A stretch of DNA of 64,000 bases from Nocardioides astragali (GTDB lineage: Bacteria; Actinomycetota; Actinomycetes; Propionibacteriales; Nocardioidaceae), in contig NZ_JAFMZM010000007.1 in the NCBI RefSeq assembly GCF_024436375.1, positions 130,731 through 194,730 of the forward strand, read 5' to 3'. Numbering within the stretch: position 1 is the first letter of the stretch; the number at the start of each line of letters is the position of its first letter. The notes under the pieces are model-generated. The model searched no databases. It was not told the origin of the DNA and saw nothing but the letters and a program-made list of their open reading frames with translations. The translations under genes were made by a program, and so were the position numbers. This document shows, in pieces, positions 55,077 to 63,990 of this stretch.

Positions 55077-55505
55077 ATGACCACTGCACGAGAGGTGATG
55101 ACAGCGGGCGTCGAGTGCGCGTCGGTGAACGACACCGTCCGTGAGGCGGCGCGGAAGATGAGGGACCTGGAGGTGGGCGCCCTGCCGATCTGCGGAGACG
55201 ACAACAGGCTCGCGGGCATGATCACCGACCGGGACATCGTGATCAACTGCGTGGCTGAGGGGAAGGACATGGACGACGTGCGCGTGCAGGACTTCGCTGG
55301 GGACGAGGTCGTCACCATCGGCGCGGACGACGACATCGAGGAGGCCCTCTCCACGATGGCGCGCAAGGGCGTCCGGCGGCTTCCGGTCATCGACGGGCAC
55401 GACCTGGTCGGCATGATCAGCCAGGCCGACATCGCCAAGAACCTGCCGGAGGAGAAGGCGGGTCGGCTGCTCGAAGCAATCTCGGCGGCGCCGTCCACGG
55501 ACTGA
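55077..55505 (+). CDS. CBS-domain-pair protein
   Basis: 142 residues. Two CBS domains: TAREVMTAGVECASVNDTV...GMITDRDIV and VRVQDFAGDEVVTIGADDD...GMISQADIA. AGGAG lies upstream. Such two-CBS proteins bind adenosyl nucleotides; mycobacterial HRP1 is the closest type, though the Cys pairs of HRP1 are missing. Divergent from the helical protein gene. Confidence 0.9.
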   Translation: MTTAREVMTAGVECASVNDTVREAARKMRDLEVGALPICGDDNRLAGMITDRDIVINCVAEGKDMDDVRVQDFAGDEVVTIGADDDIEEALSTMARKGVRRLPVIDGHDLVGMISQADIAKNLPEEKAGRLLEAISAAPSTD

Positions 55506-55641
55506 CGCACCGCGCCACCCGGAGCCCCGCGGGATGGACCGCGGTGCATGCTCGCGGGGCAGGGTGGGCACTGGCGGGCATGAGCACTCACGCCACTCAC
55601 GCACCGGGACGGCCGCCGGGACAGGCCGCAGGGGCGACGTC

Positions 55642-56823
55642 ATGAAGGCGGTCACCTGGCAGGGGCGGATGGACATGCAGGTGGTGGAGGTGCCGGATCC
55701 GGTGATCGAGGACCCGACCGACGTGGTCGTCGAGATCACCTCGACCGGGCTGTGTGGCTCCGACCTGCACCTCTACGACCCGTTGACGCCCTTCATGAAT
55801 CCTGGCGACGTCGTCGGGCACGAGCCGATGGGCATCGTGCGTGAGGTGGGCTCCGCGGTCGCGACCCTGCAGGCGGGGGACCGCGTCGTCGTCCCCTTCA
55901 ACGTCAGCTGTGGGTCGTGCTGGATGTGTGAGCGCGGCCTGTTCAGCCAGTGTGAGACCACGCAGAACCGCGACACCGGCACGGGCGCCAGCCTGTTCGG
56001 CTACAGCAAGCTCTACGGCCAGGTACCGGGCGGTCAGGCCGAGATGCTGCGCGTCCCCTTCGCCGACACCCTGCCGATCAAGGTGCCGCACGGTCCGCCC
56101 GACGACCGCTTCCTCTTCCTCTCCGACGTGCTCCCCACCGCCTGGCAGGCCGTCGAGTACGCCGACGTCGAGGACGACGGCACGCTCCTGGTGATCGGTG
56201 CCGGACCCATCGGCGACATGTCCGCCCGGATCGCGATGCATCGCGGGCTGCGCGTCATCGTCGTCGACTCGGTCCGCGAGCGCCTCGCGCGCGTCCACGG
56301 CCAAGGGGCCGAGACGATCGACCACAGCGAGCTCGACGGGATCGGTGACCGCGTGCGCGAGCTGACGGACGGACGAGGGGCCGACGCCGTCATCGACGCG
56401 GTCGGCATGGAGGCCCACGGGTCACCGGTCGCGGAGACCGCGCAGAAGGCGCTCGCGCTGCTGCCCAAGAAGGTGCAGGAGAAGGTGATGCTCACCTTCG
56501 GCTCCGACCGGCTGGCCGCGCTGATGAGCGCCATCGACGCGGTCCGCCGGGGTGGCACGATCAGCGTCTCGGGCGTCTACGGGGGATCGACGGACCCGTT
56601 GCCGATGTTCCAGCTGTTCGACAAGCAGGTGCAGGTCCGGATGGGCCAGGCCAACGTGCGCCGGTGGAGCGACGAGATCCTCGCGCTGCTGCAGCAGGAC
56701 GACGACGTGCTGGGCGTCGAGTCGTTCGCGACGCACCACCTGCCGCTCGAGGACGCGCCCGAGGCCTACCGCAAGTTCCGCGACAAGGAGGACGGCATGG
56801 TGAAGGTGGTGTTCACCCCGTGA
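55642..56823 (+). CDS. Zinc-dependent alcohol dehydrogenase (formaldehyde/threonine dehydrogenase-like)
   Basis: 393 residues. Catalytic zinc: GLCGSDLHLYD and GHEPMG. Structural zinc: four cysteines in CGSCWMCERGLFSQC. NAD-binding VIGAGPIGDMSARIA. The group includes glutathione-independent aldehyde dehydrogenases; the large loop at residues 95-150 supports that. It is the first gene of an operon with a diiron protein and a CDGSH protein (GTGA and ATGA overlaps). Confidence 0.9.
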   Translation: MKAVTWQGRMDMQVVEVPDPVIEDPTDVVVEITSTGLCGSDLHLYDPLTPFMNPGDVVGHEPMGIVREVGSAVATLQAGDRVVVPFNVSCGSCWMCERGLFSQCETTQNRDTGTGASLFGYSKLYGQVPGGQAEMLRVPFADTLPIKVPHGPPDDRFLFLSDVLPTAWQAVEYADVEDDGTLLVIGAGPIGDMSARIAMHRGLRVIVVDSVRERLARVHGQGAETIDHSELDGIGDRVRELTDGRGADAVIDAVGMEAHGSPVAETAQKALALLPKKVQEKVMLTFGSDRLAALMSAIDAVRRGGTISVSGVYGGSTDPLPMFQLFDKQVQVRMGQANVRRWSDEILALLQQDDDVLGVESFATHHLPLEDAPEAYRKFRDKEDGMVKVVFTP

Positions 56824-57776
56824 GGATGCCCAAGCCGCGGGGCGGCCTGAGCGAGTGGGTGATCAACCGCCTCGCGAGCACCGGTGAGGGGTCCCTCGGA
56901 CCCGCGCCCGTCGCTGACTCGTGGGCCGACGAGGTGATCTCGCTGTGGACCCTCCACGAGCTGTCCTACCGAGGCTTCGAGGATGCGTCCGACCACGCCG
57001 AGTGGGATCCCGAGGTGCTGGTGGTGCGCCACAGCCTCGAGCTGGTCCTCGAGGAGCGCCTGCGCTCGCGATGGGAGCATCCCGGCACGGACCCGGACGC
57101 CGCCGACGTACCCGCGTCCCTCGAGGCGCTCGTCGACGCGGACGACGGGCCCTCGCTCGCCGACCACGTACGCCGTCAGGCCGACCTCGAGCAGGTCCTC
57201 GAGCTGCTGCGGCAGCGCTCGATCTACCACCTCAAGGAGTCGGACCCGTCGGCCTGGGTCGTCCCCCGGCTCCCGGTCCGGGCGAAGGCGGCCCTCATGG
57301 CGCTGCAGTACGACGAGTACGGCGACGGCGACCCCAACCGGTTGCACGCCCACCTCTTCGCCCGGGGCCTCGAGGACGTGGGCCTGCGCTCGGAGTACGG
57401 CGCCTACGTCGACGACGCCCTGCCCGAGACGCTCGAGATGAACAACGCGGCCTCCATGTTCGGCCTGCACCGACGGCTCCGGGGCGCGGCGATGGGACAC
57501 CTCGCGGCCTTCGAGATGACGAGCTCGCTGCCGTCGCGCAAGATCGTCCAGGGACTCGGGCGGCTGGGCCTGGACGGTCCCATGGCCGCCTACTACGACG
57601 AGCACGTCGAGGCCGACGCGATCCACGAGCACCTGGCCGCGCGCGACATCTGCGGCACGCTGGCGCAGGACGAGCCCGACCAGGCGGCCCAGATCCTGTT
57701 CGGGGCGTTCACCTGCCTGGACCTGGAGGGCCGTTTCGCCCGGGCGATGTTCTCCGCGTGGGAACAGCCGTCATGA
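56820..57776 (+). CDS. Haem-oxygenase-like diiron (iron-containing redox) protein
   Basis: 318 residues from GTG 56820 (ATG 56826 is also possible). LHELSYRGFED near residue 40, GAAMGHLAAFEMTSS and YDEHVEADAIHEHLAARD give the Glu/His ligand pattern of the HDO family of diiron oxidases/oxygenases. Members of this fold include BesC and UndA. Role here unknown. It is coupled to the alcohol dehydrogenase and CDGSH genes. Confidence 0.85.
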   Translation: MRMPKPRGGLSEWVINRLASTGEGSLGPAPVADSWADEVISLWTLHELSYRGFEDASDHAEWDPEVLVVRHSLELVLEERLRSRWEHPGTDPDAADVPASLEALVDADDGPSLADHVRRQADLEQVLELLRQRSIYHLKESDPSAWVVPRLPVRAKAALMALQYDEYGDGDPNRLHAHLFARGLEDVGLRSEYGAYVDDALPETLEMNNAASMFGLHRRLRGAAMGHLAAFEMTSSLPSRKIVQGLGRLGLDGPMAAYYDEHVEADAIHEHLAARDICGTLAQDEPDQAAQILFGAFTCLDLEGRFARAMFSAWEQPS

Positions 57777-57985
57777 GCGGCGGGAAGCGGGCCGACGACT
57801 TCGACCACCCTGACGTGGTGATCTACCCGGACGGCCCGATGCTCGTCCGTGGGGCCACGTCCATCCGGGACGAGGACGGGACCGTGCACCCCGTCGTGCG
57901 GCCCGTCGTGGCGTTGTGTCGCTGCGACAAGTCGAGCCGGCTGCCCTGGTGCGACGGCACCCACAAGGTCATCCCGCGTCAGTAG
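57773..57985 (+). CDS. CDGSH iron-sulphur protein
   Basis: 70 residues. CRCDKSSRLPWCDGTH matches C-x-C-x2-(S/T)-x3-P-x-C-D-G-(S/T)-x-H, the 3Cys-1His [2Fe-2S] site of mitoNEET-type proteins. ATG 57773 overlaps the diiron gene's stop. It may pass electrons to the diiron protein. Its 3' end overlaps the convergent methyltransferase gene by 17 bases. Confidence 0.93.
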   Translation: MSGGKRADDFDHPDVVIYPDGPMLVRGATSIRDEDGTVHPVVRPVVALCRCDKSSRLPWCDGTHKVIPRQ

Positions 57986-58598
57986 CCCGGTCGATGCGAG
58001 CCAGCACGCCACGGACGTGCTGGCGCACCTCAGCCATCACCAGCGTGCCGTCGGCGAAGCACCGCTCCGCGCCCAAGGCGTCGGCCTGCGCCCTCGTCCC
58101 GAGCTGGAGGATGGCTGATCCGCCGGGTGCCAGGTGATGGGCGACGACGTCGAGGCAGGCCCGCGCGACGTCGAGGCCGTCCGGGCCTCCGTCGATGGCA
58201 CTCAAGGGGTCCTCGGGGAAGCACGAGGTCTGGTCACGCGGGACCCAGGGTGGGTCGGCGATGACGACCGGGAACTGCTCCTCGGGCTGCAGCGCCGACT
58301 CGAGCCGAGCCTCGCGCACCTCGACGCGGTCGGCCATCCCGCCCGCGAGTGCGTTGACGCGCGCGTAGTCACAGGCCACCGCGCTGGAGTCCACGCACAC
58401 CAGCCGGCGCCCCGTCGTCGCCACGGCCGCCAGGCCGATGTGCCCGACGCCGGCACACAGCTCCAGCACCGGACCGCCGGGGGCTGTCACCATCAGGTCG
58501 GCTGCCCACTCGGACTGTGCCAGGGTCCACTGCCGCGGCCGCAGGACGCGGTCGTCGAAGGCGATGGTGAGCGGGCCGAAGGTCATCTGGTCGGTCAT
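57969..58598 (-). CDS. Small HemK-like class I methyltransferase
   Basis: 209 residues from ATG 58598. SAM-binding ELCAGVGHIGLAAVA and VCVDSSAVA, then IADPPWVP as the catalytic (N/D)PPY/W loop. The D in place of N is seen in some rRNA and small-molecule methyltransferases. ATGA overlap with the FAD desaturase-like gene upstream. Substrate unknown. Confidence 0.85.
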   Translation of the reverse strand: MTDQMTFGPLTIAFDDRVLRPRQWTLAQSEWAADLMVTAPGGPVLELCAGVGHIGLAAVATTGRRLVCVDSSAVACDYARVNALAGGMADRVEVREARLESALQPEEQFPVVIADPPWVPRDQTSCFPEDPLSAIDGGPDGLDVARACLDVVAHHLAPGGSAILQLGTRAQADALGAERCFADGTLVMAEVRQHVRGVLARIDRATDAG

Positions 58599-60220
58599 GC
58601 TCTCGCGCCTTGCTTCGTACGCCGTCGCGGCAGGGCGCGCGAGCGGTGGTGCCAGAGCGCGGACCGGGCGGCGTTCGCCCCGGCCGCGCCGTGCACGCCC
58701 CCGCCGGGGTGGGCGGACGCCGAACCGAGGAAGAGTCCGCGGACCCCGGTCCAGGCACGCCCGCGCATCGCCGGGACGGGACGGAACACCAGCTCCTGGT
58801 GCAGCTGCGAGGTGCCGCCGTTGAGGGCGCCCCCGACGAGGTTGGCGTTGCGGGCCTCGAGCTCGTGCGGCCCGAGCACGCGACGCGCCATGACGCGGTC
58901 GCCGAAGCCCGGCGCACGGGCCTCGATCCGCGCCTGCATGCGGTCGGCGAACCGCTCGCGGTCGTCGTGGTCCCAGCGACCGCTGATCTCCTCGCCGACG
59001 TCGCGGCGGGTCGCGGCGGGCTGCGGCACGTGGGCGTAGGCCCAGAAGGACTCCGTTCCCGCCGGTGAGCGCGAGGGGTCGCTGGTGGTCATCTGACCGG
59101 CGAGCAGGAAGGGGTGCTCCGGCACGACGCCGGAGGAGACCTGCGCCATCGTCTGGCCCAGCTCCTCCACCGAGTCGGCGACGTGCACCGTCCCCGGCAG
59201 CTGCGTCGGGCTCCCGGCCCAGGGGACAGGGCCGGACAGCGCCCAGTCGACCTTGACGGTGCCGGGGTCGAGCTCGAAGGAGCGCATCCCGCGCACGAGG
59301 CGCGGCGGGAGGTCCTCGGTGCGGACGAGGCCGCCGAACAGGCGCAGCGCGGCGACGTCGGCGATCACGGTGGTGGCGTCGTACCAGTCGCCGTGGCGGG
59401 TGAGGACCCCCGTGACCCGCCCTCCGCGTACGACGACCCGCTCCACCTCGGCGCCCGTCTCGAGCCGACCTCCGAGACCGGTGAACCGCGCGACGAGGGC
59501 GTCGGTGAGCGACTGGGCGCCGCCGCGGGGCACGGGGAACCCGACGGTCTGCCCGAGCATCGTCATGAGCACGCCGAACACGCCGGAGCCGGGCGAGTCG
59601 AGGGGGATGTCCGAGTGCCCCGCGTTGCCGGCGAGCAGCAAGCGGGCCGCGGGCCCGGCGAACAGGTCGCGCCCCAGCGACGTGACCGGTGTGGCGAGGC
59701 GCCGGACGATGTCCAGGCCGCCTGAGCGGGCCAGGGCCGGCAGGAGGCGGGCGCCGGCCCTCAGCGGTGGGAAGGGCGTCGTGAGGGCGTCGACCAGCCC
59801 CGGACCGATGCGGTCCCACGTCCGGCAGAGGTCGAGCCACGCGTCGCCGTCGCCGCCCCGGAGGGTGTCGAGCCCGGCGGCCGTCATCTCCCGGTCGCGG
59901 TGCAGCACCGCCCACTGCCCCTCGCCGAAGGGGTGCCCGAGCACGGCCGGCGCGTGCTCCCAGGCCAGCCCGTGGTCCTCGAGCCGCAGGGAGGTGACGG
60001 CCTGCGAGGCCAGGGCCAAGGGATAGAACGCGCTGAAGGTGTCGTGGACGAAGTCCGGGTGCACGTCGCGGTCGCTGCGGACGGCGCCACCCGCAGTGGG
60101 CTGTGCCTCGAGCACGAGGACGCTCCACCCGGCGTCCGCGAGGACGTTGGCTGCCACCAGCCCGTTGGGCCCGGCACCGATCACGATGGCGTCGTACGTG
60201 CGACCCACCGCTGGGATCAC
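58595..60220 (-). CDS. Phytoene-desaturase-like NAD(P)/FAD oxidoreductase
   Basis: 541 residues from GTG 60220. FAD-binding YDAIVIGAGPNGLVAANVLADAG, GGAVRSD, and C-terminal GLFLGSASAHPGGGVHGAAG. This is the pyridine nucleotide-disulphide/PYROXD2-like branch of CrtI relatives, common in actinobacteria. No other carotenoid genes are present. It lies in the operon SRPBCC - FAD enzyme - methyltransferase, all coupled by four-base overlaps, which suggests one pathway acting on a lipophilic substrate. Confidence 0.88.
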   Translation of the reverse strand: MIPAVGRTYDAIVIGAGPNGLVAANVLADAGWSVLVLEAQPTAGGAVRSDRDVHPDFVHDTFSAFYPLALASQAVTSLRLEDHGLAWEHAPAVLGHPFGEGQWAVLHRDREMTAAGLDTLRGGDGDAWLDLCRTWDRIGPGLVDALTTPFPPLRAGARLLPALARSGGLDIVRRLATPVTSLGRDLFAGPAARLLLAGNAGHSDIPLDSPGSGVFGVLMTMLGQTVGFPVPRGGAQSLTDALVARFTGLGGRLETGAEVERVVVRGGRVTGVLTRHGDWYDATTVIADVAALRLFGGLVRTEDLPPRLVRGMRSFELDPGTVKVDWALSGPVPWAGSPTQLPGTVHVADSVEELGQTMAQVSSGVVPEHPFLLAGQMTTSDPSRSPAGTESFWAYAHVPQPAATRRDVGEEISGRWDHDDRERFADRMQARIEARAPGFGDRVMARRVLGPHELEARNANLVGGALNGGTSQLHQELVFRPVPAMRGRAWTGVRGLFLGSASAHPGGGVHGAAGANAARSALWHHRSRALPRRRTKQGARA

Positions 60221-60654
60221 CGGGTCCTGCCCTCCACCACGAAGGCGAGTCGGCGCAGGGTCTCGATGTTGCGCAGGTGCAGCTGCGGGTCCTGGATCGG
60301 CTTGGGGATGAGGGCGCTGGGACCTCCGGTCACCTGCTCCACCATCGTGACCACGGTCGACTTCCCGTCGGGCTCGAGGGAGATCTCGACGTGGGCCTGC
60401 CCGGCCGGCCAGGCCCGCGCGAGCAGCAGGATCCGCCTGCCCTCCTCGACCTCGAGGACCTCCGTGGTGTCGTCGATGAGTGCGGGCCAGACCCCGACGC
60501 TGTGGTGCAGCCGCGACCCGACGGCGGGCCACGTGTCGTCGACCCCGCGCATCCGCGTGGCGCCCACCACGAAGAGGGGGTAGAGCCAGCCGTCGGCCAG
60601 CACCTCCCACACCCGCTCGGGACTGGCGGCGATGGGGCGGCTCGTGGTGCTCAT
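60217..60654 (-). CDS. SRPBCC-fold (polyketide cyclase/START-like) protein
   Basis: 145 residues. Start TTSRPIAASPERVWEVLADG and the strand pattern LEVEEGRRILLLARAWPAGQAHVEISL are characteristic. The cavity fold binds hydrophobic ligands. First gene of the three-gene operon; its stop overlaps the FAD gene's GTG. Confidence 0.87.
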   Translation of the reverse strand: MSTTSRPIAASPERVWEVLADGWLYPLFVVGATRMRGVDDTWPAVGSRLHHSVGVWPALIDDTTEVLEVEEGRRILLLARAWPAGQAHVEISLEPDGKSTVVTMVEQVTGGPSALIPKPIQDPQLHLRNIETLRRLAFVVEGRTR

Positions 60655-60746
60655 GCGGTCACATCCTGCATGGCGGCGAGGTACCCCGTGGAGCCGCTGC
60701 CATGCGTGGGCGTGGGTCGGCCCACGAGACGAGCCCCCGACCAGCG

Positions 60747-61457
60747 TCAGACGGGCAGTCCGCCGGTCTCCAGGACGTGCTCGGAGACGATGCCGATCTT
60801 CGTGCGCCGGCTCCGGGCCGCGTTGCGCAGGGCGGTGAACGCCGCCACCGCGTCGATCGACTCCTTGGCCATCAGGTATCCGACGGCGCGCTCGATCACC
60901 ACGCGATAGTCGAGGGCGTACTGGAGCTGACGCGCCAGCTCGCCGGCGGTGTGCGCCTGCAGGGCGGCCGTCAGCGTGGTGGCGATGACCTCGGCATACC
61001 TCGCGAGGGCGGCGACCTCGCTGTCGTCCCAGTGGTGGGCGTGCGACCGGTAGACGTCGAGGGTCCCGACCGGGACCCCGCCCAGTCGCACGGGTGTGCC
61101 CAGGACCGCGCGCACCGGCTGGTCGACCAGCGCCTTGGCCAGCACGGGCCAGCGCTCGGACTCGGAGATGATGTCGGGGGTGGTCACGACCTGGGTCTTG
61201 ACGAACGCCTCGGTGCAGGGACCCTCACCGGACTCGGCCTCGGTCGTCTCCAGGACGCGACCGGGCAGGTCGGTGGCCGCGACGTAGCGGAGCATGTCCT
61301 GCTCGTCGGCGACCAGGAGCCCGGCGCCGCTCACGTCGAAAAGGTCCACGCACGCCTTGAGGACCTCCTCCAGCGCAGTGATGAGGCTGCCGTTGTCCTC
61401 GCGCGAGAGGGAAAGCCGGCGCAGGCTCTCGGCGAGCGCGGCTTCGTCGATGCTCAT
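60747..61457 (-). CDS. GAF-ANTAR regulator
   Basis: 236 residues from ATG 61457. GAF domain about 25-165 (GAGLLVADEQDMLRYVAATD, GEGPCTEAF, VRLGGVPVGTLDVYR). ANTAR domain about 175-232 (ALDYRVVIERAVGYLMAKESIDAVAAF). It overlaps the short ANTAR gene by ATGA, so both are made together. Confidence 0.9.
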   Translation of the reverse strand: MSIDEAALAESLRRLSLSREDNGSLITALEEVLKACVDLFDVSGAGLLVADEQDMLRYVAATDLPGRVLETTEAESGEGPCTEAFVKTQVVTTPDIISESERWPVLAKALVDQPVRAVLGTPVRLGGVPVGTLDVYRSHAHHWDDSEVAALARYAEVIATTLTAALQAHTAGELARQLQYALDYRVVIERAVGYLMAKESIDAVAAFTALRNAARSRRTKIGIVSEHVLETGGLPV

Positions 61458-61801
61458 GGAGCGGGATCTTTCCCCGTCGATGGTCCCTCTGGCCAGCCGG
61501 AGGGAGGCAGGTGGGTCACGAACGAGGCCAGCAGCCGACGGTCCTGCGCGTCCGCCGTCCCGTCGTGGGTTCGGACCAGGACGCGCGCGACGTGCCGCAC
61601 CTTCGTGTTGCTGTCCTGCGACACGCGCAGCATGGTGCGCCAGGCCTGCTCGGTGCTGCAGGCGAACCTCGCGGACAACAGCCCGATCGCCATGCCGATG
61701 TCGCGCTGTGACTGCACGGCCTCGTGGAGGTGGGCGATCTCGTCGTGCATCGACTCGGCGGGTGGGGTCGGCTCGCCGGACGAGGGATACGTCCCAGACA
61801 T
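61454..61801 (-). CDS. Short ANTAR-domain protein
   Basis: 115 residues. Helical lead SMHDEIAHLHEAVQSQRDIGMAIGLL and the ANTAR core ARFACSTEQAWRTMLRVSQDSNTKVRHVA. No sensor domain. It may form a heterodimer with the GAF-ANTAR protein next to it. Divergent from the AraC regulator, in a gap that includes CCCTAGGG (about 61892). Confidence 0.82.
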   Translation of the reverse strand: MSGTYPSSGEPTPPAESMHDEIAHLHEAVQSQRDIGMAIGLLSARFACSTEQAWRTMLRVSQDSNTKVRHVARVLVRTHDGTADAQDRRLLASFVTHLPPSGWPEGPSTGKDPAP

Positions 61802-61975
61802 CGGTCACCTTTCAATGACGTCAGTCCGCGGACACAGGGCGGAGCAGGTGTGGCTGTCGATGCAGAGTACAGGGGGCGATAGGTCCATCTCCCTAGGGGT
61901 GCAACTCGTCGAGATGTACTAAAGTGGCAGACGACTCGAGCCCAGGGTCCCCGCTCCTCCCCATGGAGGTGTGCT

Positions 61976-62953
61976 GTGCCGGACTCCCGGTCCCGACGTG
62001 GATCACCAGCCGTCTTCGGCTACGAAGGTGTCGGCGACGACGCGCGTCAGTGGCTCGACATCGCCTACGGCACCACCCTGCGCCTGACCGGCCCTCTCGG
62101 CATGGTCCGGCACCACCGGGTGGACCACGGCAGCGTCGCCTTCGACCATCTCCGGATCGAGGCCAGGTTCACCTGGGACGCCGACCCCATGCCTGCGCTC
62201 GTCGTCGTCGACATGCTCAACGGGATGGCGGAGTACACCCGCGATGGCGTGACCGATCGCATCCACGACGGCGACACCGTGCTGATGTCCGGGTGGGACA
62301 TGCCGTTCTCCGGGCTCGCCGACCACATCGATGTACGAGGCACGAGCCTGACAGCGGAGGCTCTGGCGGCCGCGGTCGACGACGTCGACCCCGACTACCC
62401 CTGGCAGGACCTCGCCTTCACCTCCTACGTCCCGCATTCGCCGGCCGCGGGCGCGCGCTGGCGGGCGACGGTGGACGAGCTCAGCTCGTCCTTCCCGGAC
62501 GAGGACGACCCGGTGGCGCGCGACGAGGCGGTGCGCCTGCTCGGGCACACCCTCCTCCAGACCTTCCCCAACACCCTGGTGGCGGGCGGCAACCGACTGG
62601 ACACCAACCTCGACGCCGGGGACGAGATGCCGTCGACGCTGCGACGTGCGCTCCACGCAATCGAGTCGCACGCCTTCGAGGGACTCAGCGTGGAGGAGCT
62701 CGCCAGGGAGTGCGAGGTCACCCCCCGCGCCCTGCAGTACGCCTTCCGGCGCCACCTCGGCTGCACCCCCCTGGCCTACCTCCGCCGGGTCCGCCTCGAC
62801 CTGGTGCGTCAGTCCCTGCGCGACGGGACGTCCCCGACGGTGAGCGATGCGGCCGCCAAGTACGGGTTCTTCAACCCAGGACGCTTCGCCTCCGAGTACC
62901 GCCAGGTCTTCGACGAGAACCCTCGACAGACATTGGACAGATCGAACGCCTGA
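61976..62953 (+). CDS. AraC-family transcriptional regulator
   Basis: 325 residues from GTG 61976 after GGAGGTG. The N-terminal 200 residues resemble the AraC-binding-like domain (cupin-type). The double HTH is at about 220-320: LSVEELARECEVTPRALQYAFRRHLG and then VSDAAAKYGFFNPGRFASEYRQVF. It is 109 bp before the sigma factor gene. Target genes unknown. Confidence 0.88.
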   Translation: MPDSRSRRGSPAVFGYEGVGDDARQWLDIAYGTTLRLTGPLGMVRHHRVDHGSVAFDHLRIEARFTWDADPMPALVVVDMLNGMAEYTRDGVTDRIHDGDTVLMSGWDMPFSGLADHIDVRGTSLTAEALAAAVDDVDPDYPWQDLAFTSYVPHSPAAGARWRATVDELSSSFPDEDDPVARDEAVRLLGHTLLQTFPNTLVAGGNRLDTNLDAGDEMPSTLRRALHAIESHAFEGLSVEELARECEVTPRALQYAFRRHLGCTPLAYLRRVRLDLVRQSLRDGTSPTVSDAAAKYGFFNPGRFASEYRQVFDENPRQTLDRSNA

Positions 62954-63062
62954 TCGGCTCGACTTCGCTTTGCGGCTGTCGTACTGGTCTGGACCATGTC
63001 ATGGTGAAAGCACTTGCTGGAGACCACGGTGAGCGCCCCACCCGCAGACAGGAACCGATCCC

Positions 63063-63902
63063 GTGGCTCACGTGTCGATCGTCCCCCAGCACTCTGATTC
63101 ACCCCCATCTCCCGCTCGTTCGCTCGTGTCCGTCGACGGCCTGGACCGGGCCCGCAGCACCGACCTGATCGTCGCCGAGCTCGGCTCGGCGGAGCCAGGC
63201 ACTCCCTACGCGCACCACCTCACCGACCAGCTGATCGGGGCCAACGTCGCCCTGGCGAAGTCCATGGCCGGGCGCTACCGCAACCGCGGCATCGACCTCG
63301 ACGACCTGGAGCAGGTCGCGCTGCTCGGCCTCACCAAGGCGGCGCAGCGTTTCGACCCGACGGCCGGCCACGACTTCCTGTCGTACGCCGTCCCGACCAT
63401 CCGTGGTGAGCTGCGCCGGCACTTCCGCGACGCCGGCTGGATGGTCCGTCCCCCTCGTCGGGTGCAGGACCTCCAGTCCCGCATCGCCCGCGCCCAGGAC
63501 GAGCTCGAGCCCACCCTTGGTCGCTCACCCCGTCCGAGCGAGGTCGCCGACCACATCGGCGTGGACCTGACCGACGTCGTGGAGGCGCTGGCGGCCGACG
63601 GCTGCTTCACCCCCACCTCGCTGGACGGTCCCGTCGGGGGCGGTACGTCCACGCTGGGCGACCTGATCGGCCAGGTCGACACCGGGCTCAGGTCCTCGGA
63701 GGCCCGGATCGTGCTCGAACCCGTCGTCCGCGCGCTGCCGGAGCGCGACCGTCGCATCGTGCACATGCGCTTCTACGAGGAGCGCACGCAGCAGGAGATC
63801 GCGGACGCCGTCGGCCTGACCCAGGCGCAGGTGTCGAGGGTGCTCACGCGCATCCTCGGTTCCCTGAAGGAGGGGCTGGGCGAGTCGATGTCCGTCGCCT
63901 GA
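63063..63902 (+). CDS. SigB/SigF/SigG-type alternative sigma factor
   Basis: 279 residues from GTG 63063. Region 2: NRGIDLDDLEQVALLGLTKAAQRFDPTAGHDFLSYAVPTIRGELRR (in part LEQVALLGLTKAAQRFDP). Region 3: RPPRRVQDLQSRI. Region 4: RFYEERTQQEIADAVGLTQAQVSRVL. This group directs stress or developmental promoters (GTTT-N15-GGGTA) and is normally held by an anti-sigma factor. No anti-sigma gene is adjacent. Confidence 0.9.
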   Translation: MAHVSIVPQHSDSPPSPARSLVSVDGLDRARSTDLIVAELGSAEPGTPYAHHLTDQLIGANVALAKSMAGRYRNRGIDLDDLEQVALLGLTKAAQRFDPTAGHDFLSYAVPTIRGELRRHFRDAGWMVRPPRRVQDLQSRIARAQDELEPTLGRSPRPSEVADHIGVDLTDVVEALAADGCFTPTSLDGPVGGGTSTLGDLIGQVDTGLRSSEARIVLEPVVRALPERDRRIVHMRFYEERTQQEIADAVGLTQAQVSRVLTRILGSLKEGLGESMSVA

Positions 63903-63956
63903 GGCGCGGACGACCGGGCCTCGTGGGACTGGTCGTCGGTGCGTGGTGAGCGGGTC

Positions 63957-63990
63957 GAGGCGGGCGTCTGCGAGATTGGACGTCCGCCTC
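63957..63990 (+). terminator. Hairpin downstream of the sigma factor gene
   Basis: GAGGCGGGCGTC and GACGTCCGCCTC, 12-bp arms with one G-U pair and a ten-base loop, 54 bp after the stop. Near the window edge; nothing further can be read. Confidence 0.55.
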
